A stretch of DNA of 64,000 bases from NCBI RefSeq assembly GCF_000712295.1, contig NZ_JMKI01000021.1, positions 78,572-142,571 on the forward strand. Reading direction: 5' to 3'. Below, piece after piece: positions 44,570 through 53,613 of the stretch; position 1 is the stretch's first letter, and every line of letters begins with the position of its first letter. Source of the stretch: Synergistes jonesii. Lineage in GTDB: Bacteria > Synergistota > Synergistia > Synergistales > Synergistaceae. The notes beneath the pieces are model-generated. The model did no database searches. It worked only from the letters and a program-made list of their open reading frames with translations, and was not told the origin of the DNA. A program made the translations under genes and the position numbers.

Positions 44570-46759
44570 ATGAGCGTGAAATTTTTAAAACATAAAATTC
44601 TGCTTTCAGCCGTGCTGATAATCGCGACCGCGGCGAACTGCGCGGCCGCGCAGTTCGCCGCCGACAGCGGCGAAACGCGGGATCACATGAGGGAGTGGGG
44701 CTTCCGGCACAACGACGGCGTGGTGCTCGCGCTCTGCGGCGGCGGCATGAAGGGGCTCGCCCACATAGGAGTCTTCGAAGTGCTCGAACGCGAAAACATC
44801 CCTATCTCCGCCATCATCGGCACGAGCATGGGCGCGATAATGGGGGGGCTTTACGCTTCCGGCAGGACGCCGGCGGAGATGCGCGAGATACTTTCAAAGT
44901 CCAACCTGATGGAGATAATGTCCGGACGCAGCCGCTCCGATACCTCCGGCGGATACAACGCTCCGCCCGTGCAGGGGGACGCGCTCTTTTCGATAACGGT
45001 CGACAAAAACAAAAACGAACGCGGCAGGCTCGGCATACTCGACGCAAAGGATCTTTACTCCTTCCTGAGCGAGCTCACCTCGAACGTAACAGTCACGGAC
45101 TTCGACTATCTTCCGATACCATTCGCCGCGGTAGCGACCAACCTCGGCAACGGAGACACGGTCCTCCTGCGAAACGGCAACCTCGCTTCGGCTCTGCGCG
45201 CTTCGATGTCCATACCGGTCATCTTCGACCCGTGGCCGCTGAACGGCATGCTTTTGGTAGACGGCGGCATAAAAGCCAACCTTCCCGTGCTCGAGGCGAA
45301 GAAATTATTTCCCGGACACCCCGTCGTCGCGGTGAATCTATCGCCGGAGCAGTTAGACATGAGGCCGGAGCGCTTCAAATCGATCCTCGACGTCGCCTCC
45401 CAGACTCTTGACATATTAATGATGCAGTCGATCCGTGAAAACCTCGCTGCCGCGGACCTCGTCATAACACCGGACATCAGAGGTGTGAACACCTTCGAGA
45501 CCGGCGGCTACGACAGAATAATAGACCTCGGCACGGCGGCCGCGGACGAAAAGGCCGGCGAGCTGAAAAAGCTCGTCGAGGAAAAGTGCGGCGTCTGGGA
45601 CCACAGCAGGGCCGAGCGCCCGCAGCGCACGCCGCCGACTGTCAGCGAAGTCCGCTTCGAGGGGATGCCGAGCGGCGTCGCCGAAGAGCTGCACGAAAAA
45701 TATGAGAGCTGGATAGGCAAGCCTCTCGACATGGCGCTTGTAGCCAACGCGGTAAAGAGCCTCTCCGAGCGCGACGACGTAAGATCCGTAGACGACCATA
45801 TCGAGATACTTTCGTACGGCTCCGTCGCCGTCGTTTTCAAGATAGAAAGCCCGGCCAAATTCGAATTCAGCATCGACGGCTTTGCTAGCAACCTCTACTG
45901 GAACCGCTGGATCGCGCTGACAGGCACCGCGCGCGACACGATAATGCCGGGCGACGTCGCGTCGCTCGAACTGCGCCTCGGCACGACGTGGGGCGCGATG
46001 CTGCGCTACTTCACGGCCAACGACGAAAGGGACTCGCAGTGGGGGCTCACTCTCGCGGCACGGCGCGAAGAGTTCGAACCTTTCGAATACGGCGGAGATA
46101 CGCAATTTGAAAGATATACTGCGAAGATCGCGTGGTACAAGACCTTCTCGAACCGCGCGCGGCTCGGCGTCGGCTACGCGGGACAGCGCGTGACGTCCCT
46201 CGGCGACGACTCGATACAGGGGCACGGACCATACCTCGCGTTCACCTTCAACACGCTTGACGACCAGATACTGCCGACTAAGGGCTTCGTCGTAAAGAGC
46301 GAGATGTGGTACCCGACGGACGAGACCCTCGTATCAGACACACGCTTCCGCGCCTACTTGCCGCTATTTAAGGGGAACAAGGTTATATTCGGCGGAGGTT
46401 TCAAAACGGGGGATGCCGATACGCTCGCTTACGCGGCCATGCTCGGAGCGAACGAAGAACTGTACAGCCTCGGGCAGCATCCGATAGCCGCCGACCAGGC
46501 TTACTGGCTACACCTCGGCTTCGAGCGCGCCTTCCTGCGCTCGTGGTGGGGCGGCGTGAACCTAGAGCTGTTCGGCAACTACGCTCAGGCCTTCCGCGAC
46601 TGGGACAAGAGCGCGAGCCGCTGGGAGCTCGGCGCGGCGCTCTCGATCCCTACGAACAGGATACGCAGCAAGCTCGTCTTCGTTTACGACGACGAAGGTG
46701 GCTTCACCGTCGGTTACACGATAGGGATACCAAGATTCTGGGACGGCCCGATGCCGTAA
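44570..46759 (+). CDS. Patatin-like phospholipase with outer-membrane barrel (type Vd, PlpD-like)
   Basis: This 729-residue exported protein has a signal peptide (about residues 1-27), then a patatin domain (about 50-245) with oxyanion loop GGGMKGLAHIG, Ser86 in GTSMG and Asp231 in VDGGIKANLP. A POTRA-like linker follows (about 350-425), and the last 300 residues form a 16-strand-like beta-barrel (bacterial surface antigen type) ending in Phe-rich sequence. This plan is the type Vd autotransporter, whose lipase passes through its own barrel. It shows that the cell has an outer membrane. Confidence 0.88.
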   Translation: MSVKFLKHKILLSAVLIIATAANCAAAQFAADSGETRDHMREWGFRHNDGVVLALCGGGMKGLAHIGVFEVLERENIPISAIIGTSMGAIMGGLYASGRTPAEMREILSKSNLMEIMSGRSRSDTSGGYNAPPVQGDALFSITVDKNKNERGRLGILDAKDLYSFLSELTSNVTVTDFDYLPIPFAAVATNLGNGDTVLLRNGNLASALRASMSIPVIFDPWPLNGMLLVDGGIKANLPVLEAKKLFPGHPVVAVNLSPEQLDMRPERFKSILDVASQTLDILMMQSIRENLAAADLVITPDIRGVNTFETGGYDRIIDLGTAAADEKAGELKKLVEEKCGVWDHSRAERPQRTPPTVSEVRFEGMPSGVAEELHEKYESWIGKPLDMALVANAVKSLSERDDVRSVDDHIEILSYGSVAVVFKIESPAKFEFSIDGFASNLYWNRWIALTGTARDTIMPGDVASLELRLGTTWGAMLRYFTANDERDSQWGLTLAARREEFEPFEYGGDTQFERYTAKIAWYKTFSNRARLGVGYAGQRVTSLGDDSIQGHGPYLAFTFNTLDDQILPTKGFVVKSEMWYPTDETLVSDTRFRAYLPLFKGNKVIFGGGFKTGDADTLAYAAMLGANEELYSLGQHPIAADQAYWLHLGFERAFLRSWWGGVNLELFGNYAQAFRDWDKSASRWELGAALSIPTNRIRSKLVFVYDDEGGFTVGYTIGIPRFWDGPMP

Positions 46760-46842
46760 AACATTCGGACGCAGCGTGAATCCACGAAGACGCCGGAAAC
46801 TTTCGGCACCTTCGCTTTTATATCGAACAATTCCTCCGTGAG

Positions 46843-46878
46843 ACACGTCAACCATTATTGATTATCAGGTTGACATGT
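46843..46878 (+). promoter_or_regulatory. BirA (biotin repressor) operator upstream of bioY
   Basis: ACACGTCAACC and GGTTGACATGT are inverted repeats (10 of 11 bases match) separated by exactly 14 bp, matching the general BirA site plan of GTCAACC-N14-GGTTGAC. The right arm overlaps the -35 box of the bioY promoter. Confidence 0.75.
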
Positions 46879-46898
46879 TTGCGCATCGGAGTTACTAT
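46870..46898 (+). promoter_or_regulatory. bioY promoter, probably yielding a leaderless mRNA
   Basis: TTGACA (46870-46875) and TACTAT (46893-46898) are separated by exactly 17 bp. The expected transcription start is at or next to the ATG at 46905, so the message would have almost no leader. No well-placed ribosome binding site is present, which agrees. Confidence 0.6.
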
Positions 46899-46904
46899 TT
46901 CGCC

Positions 46905-47453
46905 ATGAAGATAAAATCGATGGTGCTGATATCGACATTCGCGGTATTGACGGCGGTCGGCGCAAGGCTGACGGTGCCTCTCCCCGTCATTCCCTTCACG
47001 CTGCAGACACTCTTTGCGATGCTCGCCGGACTCGTGCTCGGTCCGAAAAAAGGCGCGGCCTCCCAGCTGCTTTATATGGCGATGGGGCTCGCAGGCATCC
47101 CGGTATTCACGTCGGTCTGCGGCCCCGCGGCGCTCTTTTCGCCCTCGTTCGGCTATATCGTCGGCTTTTCGCTCTGCGCGCTGATCGGCGGCACGCTGAG
47201 GGATTATTTCAAGAAAAAGCGCGGCGAAGCGACGCGCGCGGCGCTCTTCGCCGCGGCCCTCGCAGGAGTCGCGGCGACCTACGCGGTCGGCGTCGCCTAC
47301 CTTTACGCCGTGCTCAACGTCTGGGGAGGCGGAGCGACCTTATTCAAGGTACTATCGATAGGCTTTTTAACTACCGCGCCAGGCGACGTGATAAAAGCCG
47401 TAGTCGCCGCCGAAATAGCGCGCCGCCTCGCAAAGTACGGGATATCGGAATAG
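46905..47453 (+). CDS. bioY: Biotin transporter BioY
   Basis: This 182-residue membrane protein is the substrate-binding S component of a biotin ECF transporter, with six helices and the BioY pattern PVPFTLQ-like (here VIPFTLQTLFAMLAGLVLG) and GIPVFTS. The ATG at 46905 is chosen because the alternative at 46875 lies inside the BirA operator. It is controlled by BirA, judging from that operator. No energy-coupling genes are nearby, so it may use a shared ECF module or act alone. Confidence 0.93.
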   Translation: MKIKSMVLISTFAVLTAVGARLTVPLPVIPFTLQTLFAMLAGLVLGPKKGAASQLLYMAMGLAGIPVFTSVCGPAALFSPSFGYIVGFSLCALIGGTLRDYFKKKRGEATRAALFAAALAGVAATYAVGVAYLYAVLNVWGGGATLFKVLSIGFLTTAPGDVIKAVVAAEIARRLAKYGISE

Positions 47454-47498
47454 AAGGCAGCGCTCAAGCGCGCACGGCTTCCATCAAGAGGACGAGGG

Positions 47499-47530
47499 GC
47501 AAAGCCGCCCCGCTGCTTGCATTGTTTTTA
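47499..47530 (+). terminator. Weak hairpin after bioY
   Basis: GGGGC / GCCCC with a six-base loop is followed after some bases by TTTTT. It may end the bioY transcript but is weak. The rest of the 219-bp gap to 47672 is AT-rich and marks a compositional border. Confidence 0.35.
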
Positions 47531-47613
47531 AGGTTCCTCATTTTATACCTTTCAATTCGTTTGTCTTCTTATTGAACAAAGAGAACATTCACTGAATATT
47601 TACTCTGTCGTGA

Positions 47614-47641
47614 TTGGCAAAGTGAATATTGTGAGTATAAT
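47614..47641 (+). promoter_or_regulatory. Promoter of the AlbA_2 gene
   Basis: TTGGCA (47614-47619) and TATAAT (47636-47641) are spaced by 16 bp. A strong AAGGAGG (47659-47665) then lies seven bases before the ATG at 47673. The region also contains repeated GTGAATATT-like elements. Confidence 0.55.
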
Positions 47642-47672
47642 ATAATTAGGATTATTGTAAGGAGGAGATCCG

Positions 47673-48968
47673 ATGAATTTTGAAACCGAAAATATTGAAT
47701 TCAAATCTCAGTTCACCGAAGAAATTTATAAAGAAGTGATAGCCTTTGCCAATACAGATGGAGGCATTGTTTATGTCGGGATAGATAACGACGGGAATGT
47801 TATCGGATTGACCGACGTCGATAACGAATATGTCCGTATTACTAATGGTATCCGTGATGCAATCATGCCGGATGTCACTATGTTTGTGCGCTTCACCGTT
47901 CAGGAAAACAAGGTGGTGCGCATCACCGTAAGCGAAGGTACAAACAAGCCGTACTACCTCAAAGGGAAAGGTTTGAAGCCGAGCGGTGTTTATGTGCGTC
48001 AAGGCACTTCCAGCGTGCCTGCTTCGCTGGAGCTGATCCGCCGGATGATTAAGGAAAGCGACGGCGATACTTTTGAAGAGAACCGTTCTCTTGAGCAGGA
48101 ATTGACATTTGACGCCGCAAAAAAAGCGTTTAAGCTTTACGGTGTGGAATTCAGCCCGGAAAAGTATAGCGCTCTCGGTATTACGCATAAGAAAGATGAA
48201 ATTTACACCAACCTTGCGTTGATTCTTTCTGACCAATGTTCTCACACAACAAAAATTGCAGTGTTCAGCGATGATGCTTGTACCGTTTTTCGGGACAGCA
48301 AAGAATTCGGCGGTTCTATTTTCAAGCAATTTGAAGACGCTGTAAACTATTTGGCGTTATGCAATAAAACCAGATCTGTGATAAAGGGCGTTGTAAGAAC
48401 GGATAAGCAGGATTATCCTGAGGAAGCCATCCGTGAAGCGCTGCTTAATGCGATTGTCCATCGTGATTACAGTTTCAGCGGCAGCATTATCATTAATGTT
48501 ACCGATCATAGGATGGAATTCATTTCACTCGGCGGTCTTCTTCCAAGTCTTTCTCCCGACGATATTCGTTCCGGTATTTCTCAGCCGAGAAACAAGAATC
48601 TTGCCGAGGTGTTCCACTGCTTGCGTCTGATTGAAAGTTATGGTACCGGCATTCGCAGAATATTCAATCTATATTCCGGTTGCCCGGAACAACCTCAAAT
48701 AGAAGTGACTACCAATACGTTCAAAATGGTACTTCCGAATATGAACGCTGTATCTGTTGCCGAGCCAAATTCCGTATCGGCGGTAACCCCACAGATGCAA
48801 AAGGTGCTCGATTATATCAAAGCGAATAGCCAAATCACCGAAAAAGAAATCAGCAAGCTGCTCGGGCTGAAAAAGACCCGCACCTTTACTGTCACAAAGC
48901 AGATGAGAGATCTCGGATTGATTAAAGTTATTGGTAGAGGCGAAAGCAAATATTATACGACGAAGTAA
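47673..48968 (+). CDS. AlbA_2 / HATPase_c_4 family ATP-binding regulator
   Basis: This 431-residue protein has an N-terminal AlbA_2 (Schlafen-type) domain (EFKSQ and FANTDGGIVYVGIDNDG), a middle ATPase-like segment with EAIREALLNAIVHRDYS (HATPase_c_4), and a C-terminal winged helix (about 370-431, ITEKEISKLLGLKKTRTF). These proteins occur widely on mobile DNA and are often called transcriptional regulators or RecG-like proteins. Its base composition is clearly richer in A/T than that of the neighbours, and an SSS transporter fragment follows, so it was probably acquired laterally. Function is unknown. Confidence 0.85.
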   Translation: MNFETENIEFKSQFTEEIYKEVIAFANTDGGIVYVGIDNDGNVIGLTDVDNEYVRITNGIRDAIMPDVTMFVRFTVQENKVVRITVSEGTNKPYYLKGKGLKPSGVYVRQGTSSVPASLELIRRMIKESDGDTFEENRSLEQELTFDAAKKAFKLYGVEFSPEKYSALGITHKKDEIYTNLALILSDQCSHTTKIAVFSDDACTVFRDSKEFGGSIFKQFEDAVNYLALCNKTRSVIKGVVRTDKQDYPEEAIREALLNAIVHRDYSFSGSIIINVTDHRMEFISLGGLLPSLSPDDIRSGISQPRNKNLAEVFHCLRLIESYGTGIRRIFNLYSGCPEQPQIEVTTNTFKMVLPNMNAVSVAEPNSVSAVTPQMQKVLDYIKANSQITEKEISKLLGLKKTRTFTVTKQMRDLGLIKVIGRGESKYYTTK

Positions 48969-48989
48969 ATCGTTTGTGGTCTATTTTTT

Positions 48990-49615
48990 ATAAATAACAA
49001 CCAGATCGGTATGATCGGATGGGCCGTTGGCATGATCATCCTGCTTCCGACGATTGCAGTTCTTGGATATGTGGGACGCCTGTATTTCGGAACCAACATT
49101 AAGGCTGCGCAGTCTATGCTTGCAACTGCAACGATAATTCCCTGGTACATAGGCGGACTTATGATGGCAGCTGCAGTCGCGTTTATAATCACTACCGGTG
49201 ACTCCTATCTGTTGTCCGGTGCCACAAATCTGGCTACGGATGTCTACAATCATTTTAAAAAGGATGCAACCGACCGCGAGGTCCTCAGAGCAACACAGTG
49301 GAGTATTGTGATATTCGGCGCTCTGGCACTTGGGATCCTGAAATTTTTCCCGAGCATTCTGGCGATCCAGTACTGGTCTTACACGATCGTTGGCGCGGGC
49401 ATTACACCGGCTCTGATCGGCTGCATTGTTTGCCCCGATAAGGTCAGCAAGTGGGGGGGATCCTCTCCATGGTAGGCGGTACATTGCTCACAATCGTCTG
49501 GGAGATGGCAGGACAGCCTTTCGGTCATGCGACAATTCTGGTGGCATTTCCGGTTTCGGTCATTCTGCTTGTGATTGGATCTATTCTGTTTAAGAATAAA
49601 AAGGTCACTGCATGA
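48990..49615 (+). pseudogene. Sodium:solute symporter remnant, 5'-truncated and frameshifted
   Basis: The reading frame from about 48990 encodes the C-terminal half of an SSS-family symporter (LSGATNLATDVYNHF and PSILAIQYWSY). It has no start region, since the frame opens directly after the AlbA_2 stop. The coding frame shifts within a run of seven G (49453-49459) and continues as MVGGTLLTIVWEMAGQPFGH to the stop at 49615; eight G would restore it. This is a decayed gene, or the G-run is a sequencing error on top of the truncation. Confidence 0.75.
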
Positions 49616-49725
49616 TCGGAAGTCATGTGACGAGAGCAAATATTATTTGAATCAGGATTCACTGACGCATCGCGGAAACGATGACAAGGCAACTCTGAAT
49701 AATATGAACATCAAGATGTAACTTG

Positions 49726-49766
49726 CCCAATCGCCGTAATTAAATCCGGTGATTGGGATTTTTTTT
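49726..49766 (+). terminator. Intrinsic terminator after the symporter remnant
   Basis: CCCAATC...GATTGGG (49726-49732, 49751-49757), extended by an inner CCG/CGG pairing, is followed by eight T. It appears to end the acquired segment, downstream of the pseudogene. Confidence 0.85.
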
Positions 49767-49850
49767 ACGCCTTGACAAATGCAATGGTATTAGAATACTT
49801 GATGAAGGAAACATCCGTTAAGAATGTATTTTACAGCGCGCGCGGCGGGT

Positions 49851-49881
49851 AAAAAAAGAAGCCGCGTCGTGCGGCTTCTTT
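49851..49881 (-). terminator. Terminator of the rplM-rpsI operon
   Basis: A perfect 10-bp stem AAGAAGCCGC / GCGGCTTCTT (49856-49865, 49871-49880) with a five-base loop is flanked on the plus-strand left side by seven A, giving TTTTTTT on the minus strand after the stem. It lies 24 bp past the rpsI stop. Confidence 0.85.
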
Positions 49882-49903
49882 GTTCAATGACTTCTCGCAA
49901 AAA

Positions 49904-50299
49904 CTAACGTTTGGAGAACTGCTTGTTCGCGCGCGCGCCTCTGAGCCCTACCTTCTTGCGCTCGACCATGCGGGAATCGCGCGTGAGGAAACCGGCCTTT
50001 TTGAGGACGGGGCGCATATCGGGGTACATCTTGAGCAGAGCGCGCGCCACTCCGAGGCGGATCGCGCCGGCCTGACCGGTAAGGCCGCCGCCGTGAGCGT
50101 TGACGAAGACGTCTATCTTGCCTTCGACTCCCGCCGTCGCCAGCGGCTCAGTGGCCTGCGAGGCCCAGAAGTAGCGCGGGAGGTAGTCCTTCACTTCGCG
50201 GTTGTTGATGAGGAACTTGCCTGAGCCCGCGCAGATGCGCACGCGTGCGATCGCGTTCTTTCTCCTGCCCGTCCCCCAGATAAATTTGTTGTCAGCCAT
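49904..50299 (-). CDS. rpsI: 30S ribosomal protein S9
   Basis: This 131-residue protein ends in GARANKQFSKR, the conserved C-terminal tail that reaches the P-site tRNA. GTGRRKNAIARVRI near the N-terminus is also typical. It follows rplM by 15 bp in the usual rplM-rpsI pair. Confidence 0.97.
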   Translation of the reverse strand: MADNKFIWGTGRRKNAIARVRICAGSGKFLINNREVKDYLPRYFWASQATEPLATAGVEGKIDVFVNAHGGGLTGQAGAIRLGVARALLKMYPDMRPVLKKAGFLTRDSRMVERKKVGLRGARANKQFSKR

Positions 50300-50314
50300 T
50301 TTCTGTCACCCCTT

Positions 50315-50749
50315 TTAGTCTATCTTCTCGGGCTTCTGCGCCGCGTGCGGATGAGCGCCGCCGGCGTAGACCTTGAGCTTGCGGTACATGCCGCGTCCGA
50401 GCTTCGTCTTCGGGAGCATACCCCGGACTACGCGCTCTACGAGGCGCTCGGGCGAGCGATCGAGGACTTCCTTGTAGCTGAGGACCTTGAGTCCACCGGG
50501 ATGTCCGCTGTGCCTTATTACCGTCGAATGGGTGAGCTTCTTGCCTGTGAGCACGACCTTGTCGGCGTTGACGATAACGACGAAATCGCCTGTATCTACG
50601 TGCGGCGTGTATGTCGGCTTATTTTTGCCTGTAAGTATGCGGGCGGCCTGCACCGCAAGGCGGCCAAGCGGCTTTTCCGCCGCGTCGAGCAGATACCATT
50701 TGCGCTCGACTTCTTCTTTTTTGGCCATGAAGGAACGTGTGCCTATCAT
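50315..50749 (-). CDS. rplM: 50S ribosomal protein L13
   Basis: This 144-residue protein has the L13 patterns [32 protein letters not shown] and [12 protein letters not shown]. The ATG at 50749 is preceded by GGAGGAAG. A 159-bp upstream gap with GC-rich inverted repeats separates it from the nicotinate phosphoribosyltransferase gene. Confidence 0.97.
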   Translation of the reverse strand: MIGTRSFMAKKEEVERKWYLLDAAEKPLGRLAVQAARILTGKNKPTYTPHVDTGDFVVIVNADKVVLTGKKLTHSTVIRHSGHPGGLKVLSYKEVLDRSPERLVERVVRGMLPKTKLGRGMYRKLKVYAGGAHPHAAQKPEKID

Positions 50750-50908
50750 GTTTCTTCCTCCTTAAGAAAATGTTGCTTTATCTTTTCGTTTTTATATCTC
50801 AAAGCGCCCTTTACCTGCTCCCTTCTGCCGTCACACGCGCGCGGCGATAGGCCGCGCCGACAGGGGAGACGCTTTTCGGCCGTCGTGGGGGGAAGGCGAA
50901 AAGCGGGA

Positions 50909-51952
50909 CTAAAGCACGCGTTTAAGTTTCGGGTTCGGTATTATGCCGGGCAGGCGTCCGCGCTTCGCGAGCGGCTTGCCGTCGACCATTTTCAGATCCA
51001 TCGTCATATCGCGCCGAGCTCCGCCGGTGATGTAGCTGCCTACGCCGTAGACGTCGGCTCCCGCTTCGTTCATCAGCTTTATGCGCTCCGGGGTGAGTCC
51101 GCCCGTCGCGATTATCTGGACCTTGGGGAAGCCCGCAAGGTCGAGCCGCCAGCGAATCTCCCTGACGAGGTCCGGCGTCACTCCGCCGCGCTCGCCCGGT
51201 GTGTCGAGGCGTATGCCGGAGAGTCTGTCGCCGAGAGCTTCCGCCACGCGCATCGTCTCTTCGGCTTCGTCTCTGAAGGTGTCGACGAGGACTATCCTCG
51301 CTTCCTCAGCTGGCACCTGAGCGTCGTAAAGTTTCGCCAGCTTCACGGTGTCGCCGACCATGAGGATGGCCGCGTGCGGCACGGTGCCCTTCGGCTCTTC
51401 GCCGCAGAGCTTCGCCGCAAGTATGCAGCTCATGGCGCTGCAGCCGGCTATCTTCGCGGCGCGCTCCATTACGGGAGCGATCGCCGGATGGACGTGGCGT
51501 GCGCCGAAGCAGAGGACGCTTCTTCCCTCTGCGGCCAAGACGCATTCTCTCGCCGCCGTAGCCCAGCCGGTCGATGAAGCGAGCATGCCCAGCAGGACGG
51601 TCTCATAAAGCCCGAACGATTCATAGCTGCCGGTAAAGCGCATTAGTACTTCTTTCGCCTCGAAGCTCTCGCCCTCGGCGAGCGATTCGATCTGCGGCGG
51701 ATCAGGCAGTTTGCGGAAGAGGTTCAGGACTTCTTCGGAGCCTGCGAATATGCCGGGCTGGCGCGTGAACACCTCGGCTACGACCTGGGTGTCGAGAAGT
51801 CCGGCCGAGCGGAGCACGTCGCGCGTCTTCAAAAAATATATGTCGGTCGTCCAGCCCTCGAGTATCTCCTCATGGGTCGCGGAGAAGAGGCGTCCGTCGA
51901 TATGCTTGTAAGAGGCTATATCCTTCAGCTTGTCCAAAGGCTTTATATTCAT
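50909..51952 (-). CDS. Nicotinate phosphoribosyltransferase family protein
   Basis: This 347-residue enzyme resembles the shorter NAPRTase form of archaea and some anaerobes, with FGARHVHPAIAPVME, IRLDTPGERGG and the phosphate-binding IATGGLTPERI. It makes nicotinate mononucleotide from nicotinate and PRPP for NAD salvage. It is 10 bp from secG. The related quinolinate enzyme is an alternative, but length and motifs favour NAPRTase. Confidence 0.85.
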   Translation of the reverse strand: MNIKPLDKLKDIASYKHIDGRLFSATHEEILEGWTTDIYFLKTRDVLRSAGLLDTQVVAEVFTRQPGIFAGSEEVLNLFRKLPDPPQIESLAEGESFEAKEVLMRFTGSYESFGLYETVLLGMLASSTGWATAARECVLAAEGRSVLCFGARHVHPAIAPVMERAAKIAGCSAMSCILAAKLCGEEPKGTVPHAAILMVGDTVKLAKLYDAQVPAEEARIVLVDTFRDEAEETMRVAEALGDRLSGIRLDTPGERGGVTPDLVREIRWRLDLAGFPKVQIIATGGLTPERIKLMNEAGADVYGVGSYITGGARRDMTMDLKMVDGKPLAKRGRLPGIIPNPKLKRVL

Positions 51953-51962
51953 GGCGCGCCTT

Positions 51963-52190
51963 CTATCTGATTATTACCTGAACGATCGAAAGAATCATGA
52001 AGAGGGCTATCAAGATCGCGGTGACTTTAGTAAGCCCCGACATCCGCTGCCATGTGCCGCCCATATCGGCCTGGGTGCCGCCGCCCCCGAAGGAGCCGGT
52101 GAAGCCTCCGGACTTTCTGTGCTGCATCATCACCACAGCGATGAGCGCCGCGCATACAAGGATGTGAATGATTCTAAAAAGAATTATCAC
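51963..52190 (-). CDS. secG: Preprotein translocase subunit SecG
   Basis: This 75-residue protein has two membrane helices and the SecG-typical Gly-rich loop (FTGSFGGGGTQADMGG) between them. The GTG at 52190 has GGAGGTG at 6 bp; a TTG upstream overlaps that site. SecG assists SecYEG protein export. Confidence 0.9.
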   Translation of the reverse strand: MIILFRIIHILVCAALIAVVMMQHRKSGGFTGSFGGGGTQADMGGTWQRMSGLTKVTAILIALFMILSIVQVIIR

Positions 52191-52252
52191 AAACCACACC
52201 TCCAAAAATTTTCTGACTCGACGGACGTAAAGGCCGTATCCGCCCAGCGCGA

Positions 52253-52858
52253 TTACGCATTGCGTTCAGCGGACAATTGTACCACAGGTAGCAGCATTTC
52301 GGCTATAGTTTTCACCGCTTTTGCGCGGTGGGAAATCGTATTTTTTATTTTTTCGCCGAGTTGCGCGAAAGTTTTATCGTATCCGTCGGGGATAAAGGCC
52401 GGATCGTAGCCGAAACCGGACTCTCCCGCCGGGCTTTCGGCGATTCTTCCGGCGCAGTGTTCCGTCACGGCGAGAGTCCCCCTTCCGTCTGGGAAGACGA
52501 CGGCTATCGAGCAGACGAAGCGCGCGGCGCGATTCTTTTCTCCCCTCATGGCGTCGAGCAGCCACTCCGTGCGCGCGGAGTCTTCGCCGGCGACGACGCG
52601 CGCCGACCGTACCCCCGGCGCCCCGCCGAGCGCTTCGACCTCCAGGCCACTGTCGTCGGCGAGCGCGGGAAGCCCGGCCGACTCCGCCCAAGCGCGCGCT
52701 TTGAGCAGCGCGTTTTCCTCGTAGCTCGCGCCCGTCTCTTCGACGTTGAGAGGAGAGGGGAAATCTCCGCCGAAAAGGAGCTCCACGCCGATCGGCGCGA
52801 GCTGCTCCTTCATTTCGCGGAATTTCCCCCTGTTCGAACTCGCAAGGATCATACGCAT
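52253..52858 (-). CDS. rdgB: Non-canonical purine NTP pyrophosphatase (RdgB/HAM1)
   Basis: This 201-residue house-cleaning enzyme hydrolyses dITP/XTP. SSNRGKFREM, ADDSGLEV and GFGYDPAFIP are the conserved motifs. It overlaps rph by 10 bp, a pairing seen in many bacteria. Confidence 0.95.
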   Translation of the reverse strand: MRMILASSNRGKFREMKEQLAPIGVELLFGGDFPSPLNVEETGASYEENALLKARAWAESAGLPALADDSGLEVEALGGAPGVRSARVVAGEDSARTEWLLDAMRGEKNRAARFVCSIAVVFPDGRGTLAVTEHCAGRIAESPAGESGFGYDPAFIPDGYDKTFAQLGEKIKNTISHRAKAVKTIAEMLLPVVQLSAERNA

Positions 52859-53613
52859 CTGTCGAAGAGTTCCCTTTCTCCTTCGCTGAGTTCGAGGACG
52901 TCGCGCTGCATCCGCTGGATTTCTGCGATGCCGTTCCAGCCGGCCGCGATTATCTCGGCGAGCTCGGCGCGCGAGAAGGAGCCGCCTTCGCCGGTGCCCT
53001 GCAGCTCAATGAAGTCTCCGGCGCCCGTCATCACGAGATTCGCGTCAACTTCGGCGGCGGCGTCCTCTTCGTAGCATAGGTCGAGCATGATGCGCCCGCC
53101 GACCTTGCCGACACTCACCGCTGCGATTTGCTTTTTAAGAGGTATCTCCGTTATCTTTTCCGTCTCGCGCATGAAGCGCAGCGCGTCGAAGAGCGCGATG
53201 AAGCCCGCCGAAATCGACGCAGTGCGCGTGCCGCCGTCGGCCTGCAGCACGTCGCAGTCTATAGTGACCGTCCTCTCGCCGAGCTGCGACAGTTCCACAG
53301 CGGCTCGCAGGGAGCGCCCTATAAGGCGCTGTATCTCGCTCGCGCGTCCGTTCACCCTTCCCTTCGCGGCGTCGCGCGGCGAACGCTGCGCCGTGGCGCG
53401 CGGGAGCATCGCGTATTCCGCCGTTATCCAGCCCGCGCCGTCGCCGCGCATGAAGGGCGGCACCTTCTCCTCCAAGGAGGCGGTGCAGAGCACGTGGGTG
53501 TCGCCCCAGCGCACGAGCGCCGAGCCCTCGGCGTAGCGGTTGACGCCGCGTTCGAAGGAGATTTCGCGCAGCTCGCGGAGTCCGCGCCCGTCGGCGCGCC
53601 GAATTTCTTCCAT
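52849..53613 (-). CDS. rph: Ribonuclease PH
   Basis: This 254-residue phosphorolytic exonuclease trims tRNA 3' ends. GDTHVLCTASLEEKVPPF, RSLRAAVEL and IDCDVLQADGGTRTASI are typical. The ATG at 53613 has GAGAGGA upstream and overlaps the gerM-like stop by one base (TAATG). Confidence 0.96.
   Translation of the reverse strand: MEEIRRADGRGLRELREISFERGVNRYAEGSALVRWGDTHVLCTASLEEKVPPFMRGDGAGWITAEYAMLPRATAQRSPRDAAKGRVNGRASEIQRLIGRSLRAAVELSQLGERTVTIDCDVLQADGGTRTASISAGFIALFDALRFMRETEKITEIPLKKQIAAVSVGKVGGRIMLDLCYEEDAAAEVDANLVMTGAGDFIELQGTGEGGSFSRAELAEIIAAGWNGIAEIQRMQRDVLELSEGERELFDRCV

Noticed and set aside
46875..46904. ATG at 46875 as the start of bioY
   Set aside because: It lies within the BirA operator and the promoter, so it cannot be transcribed from that promoter.
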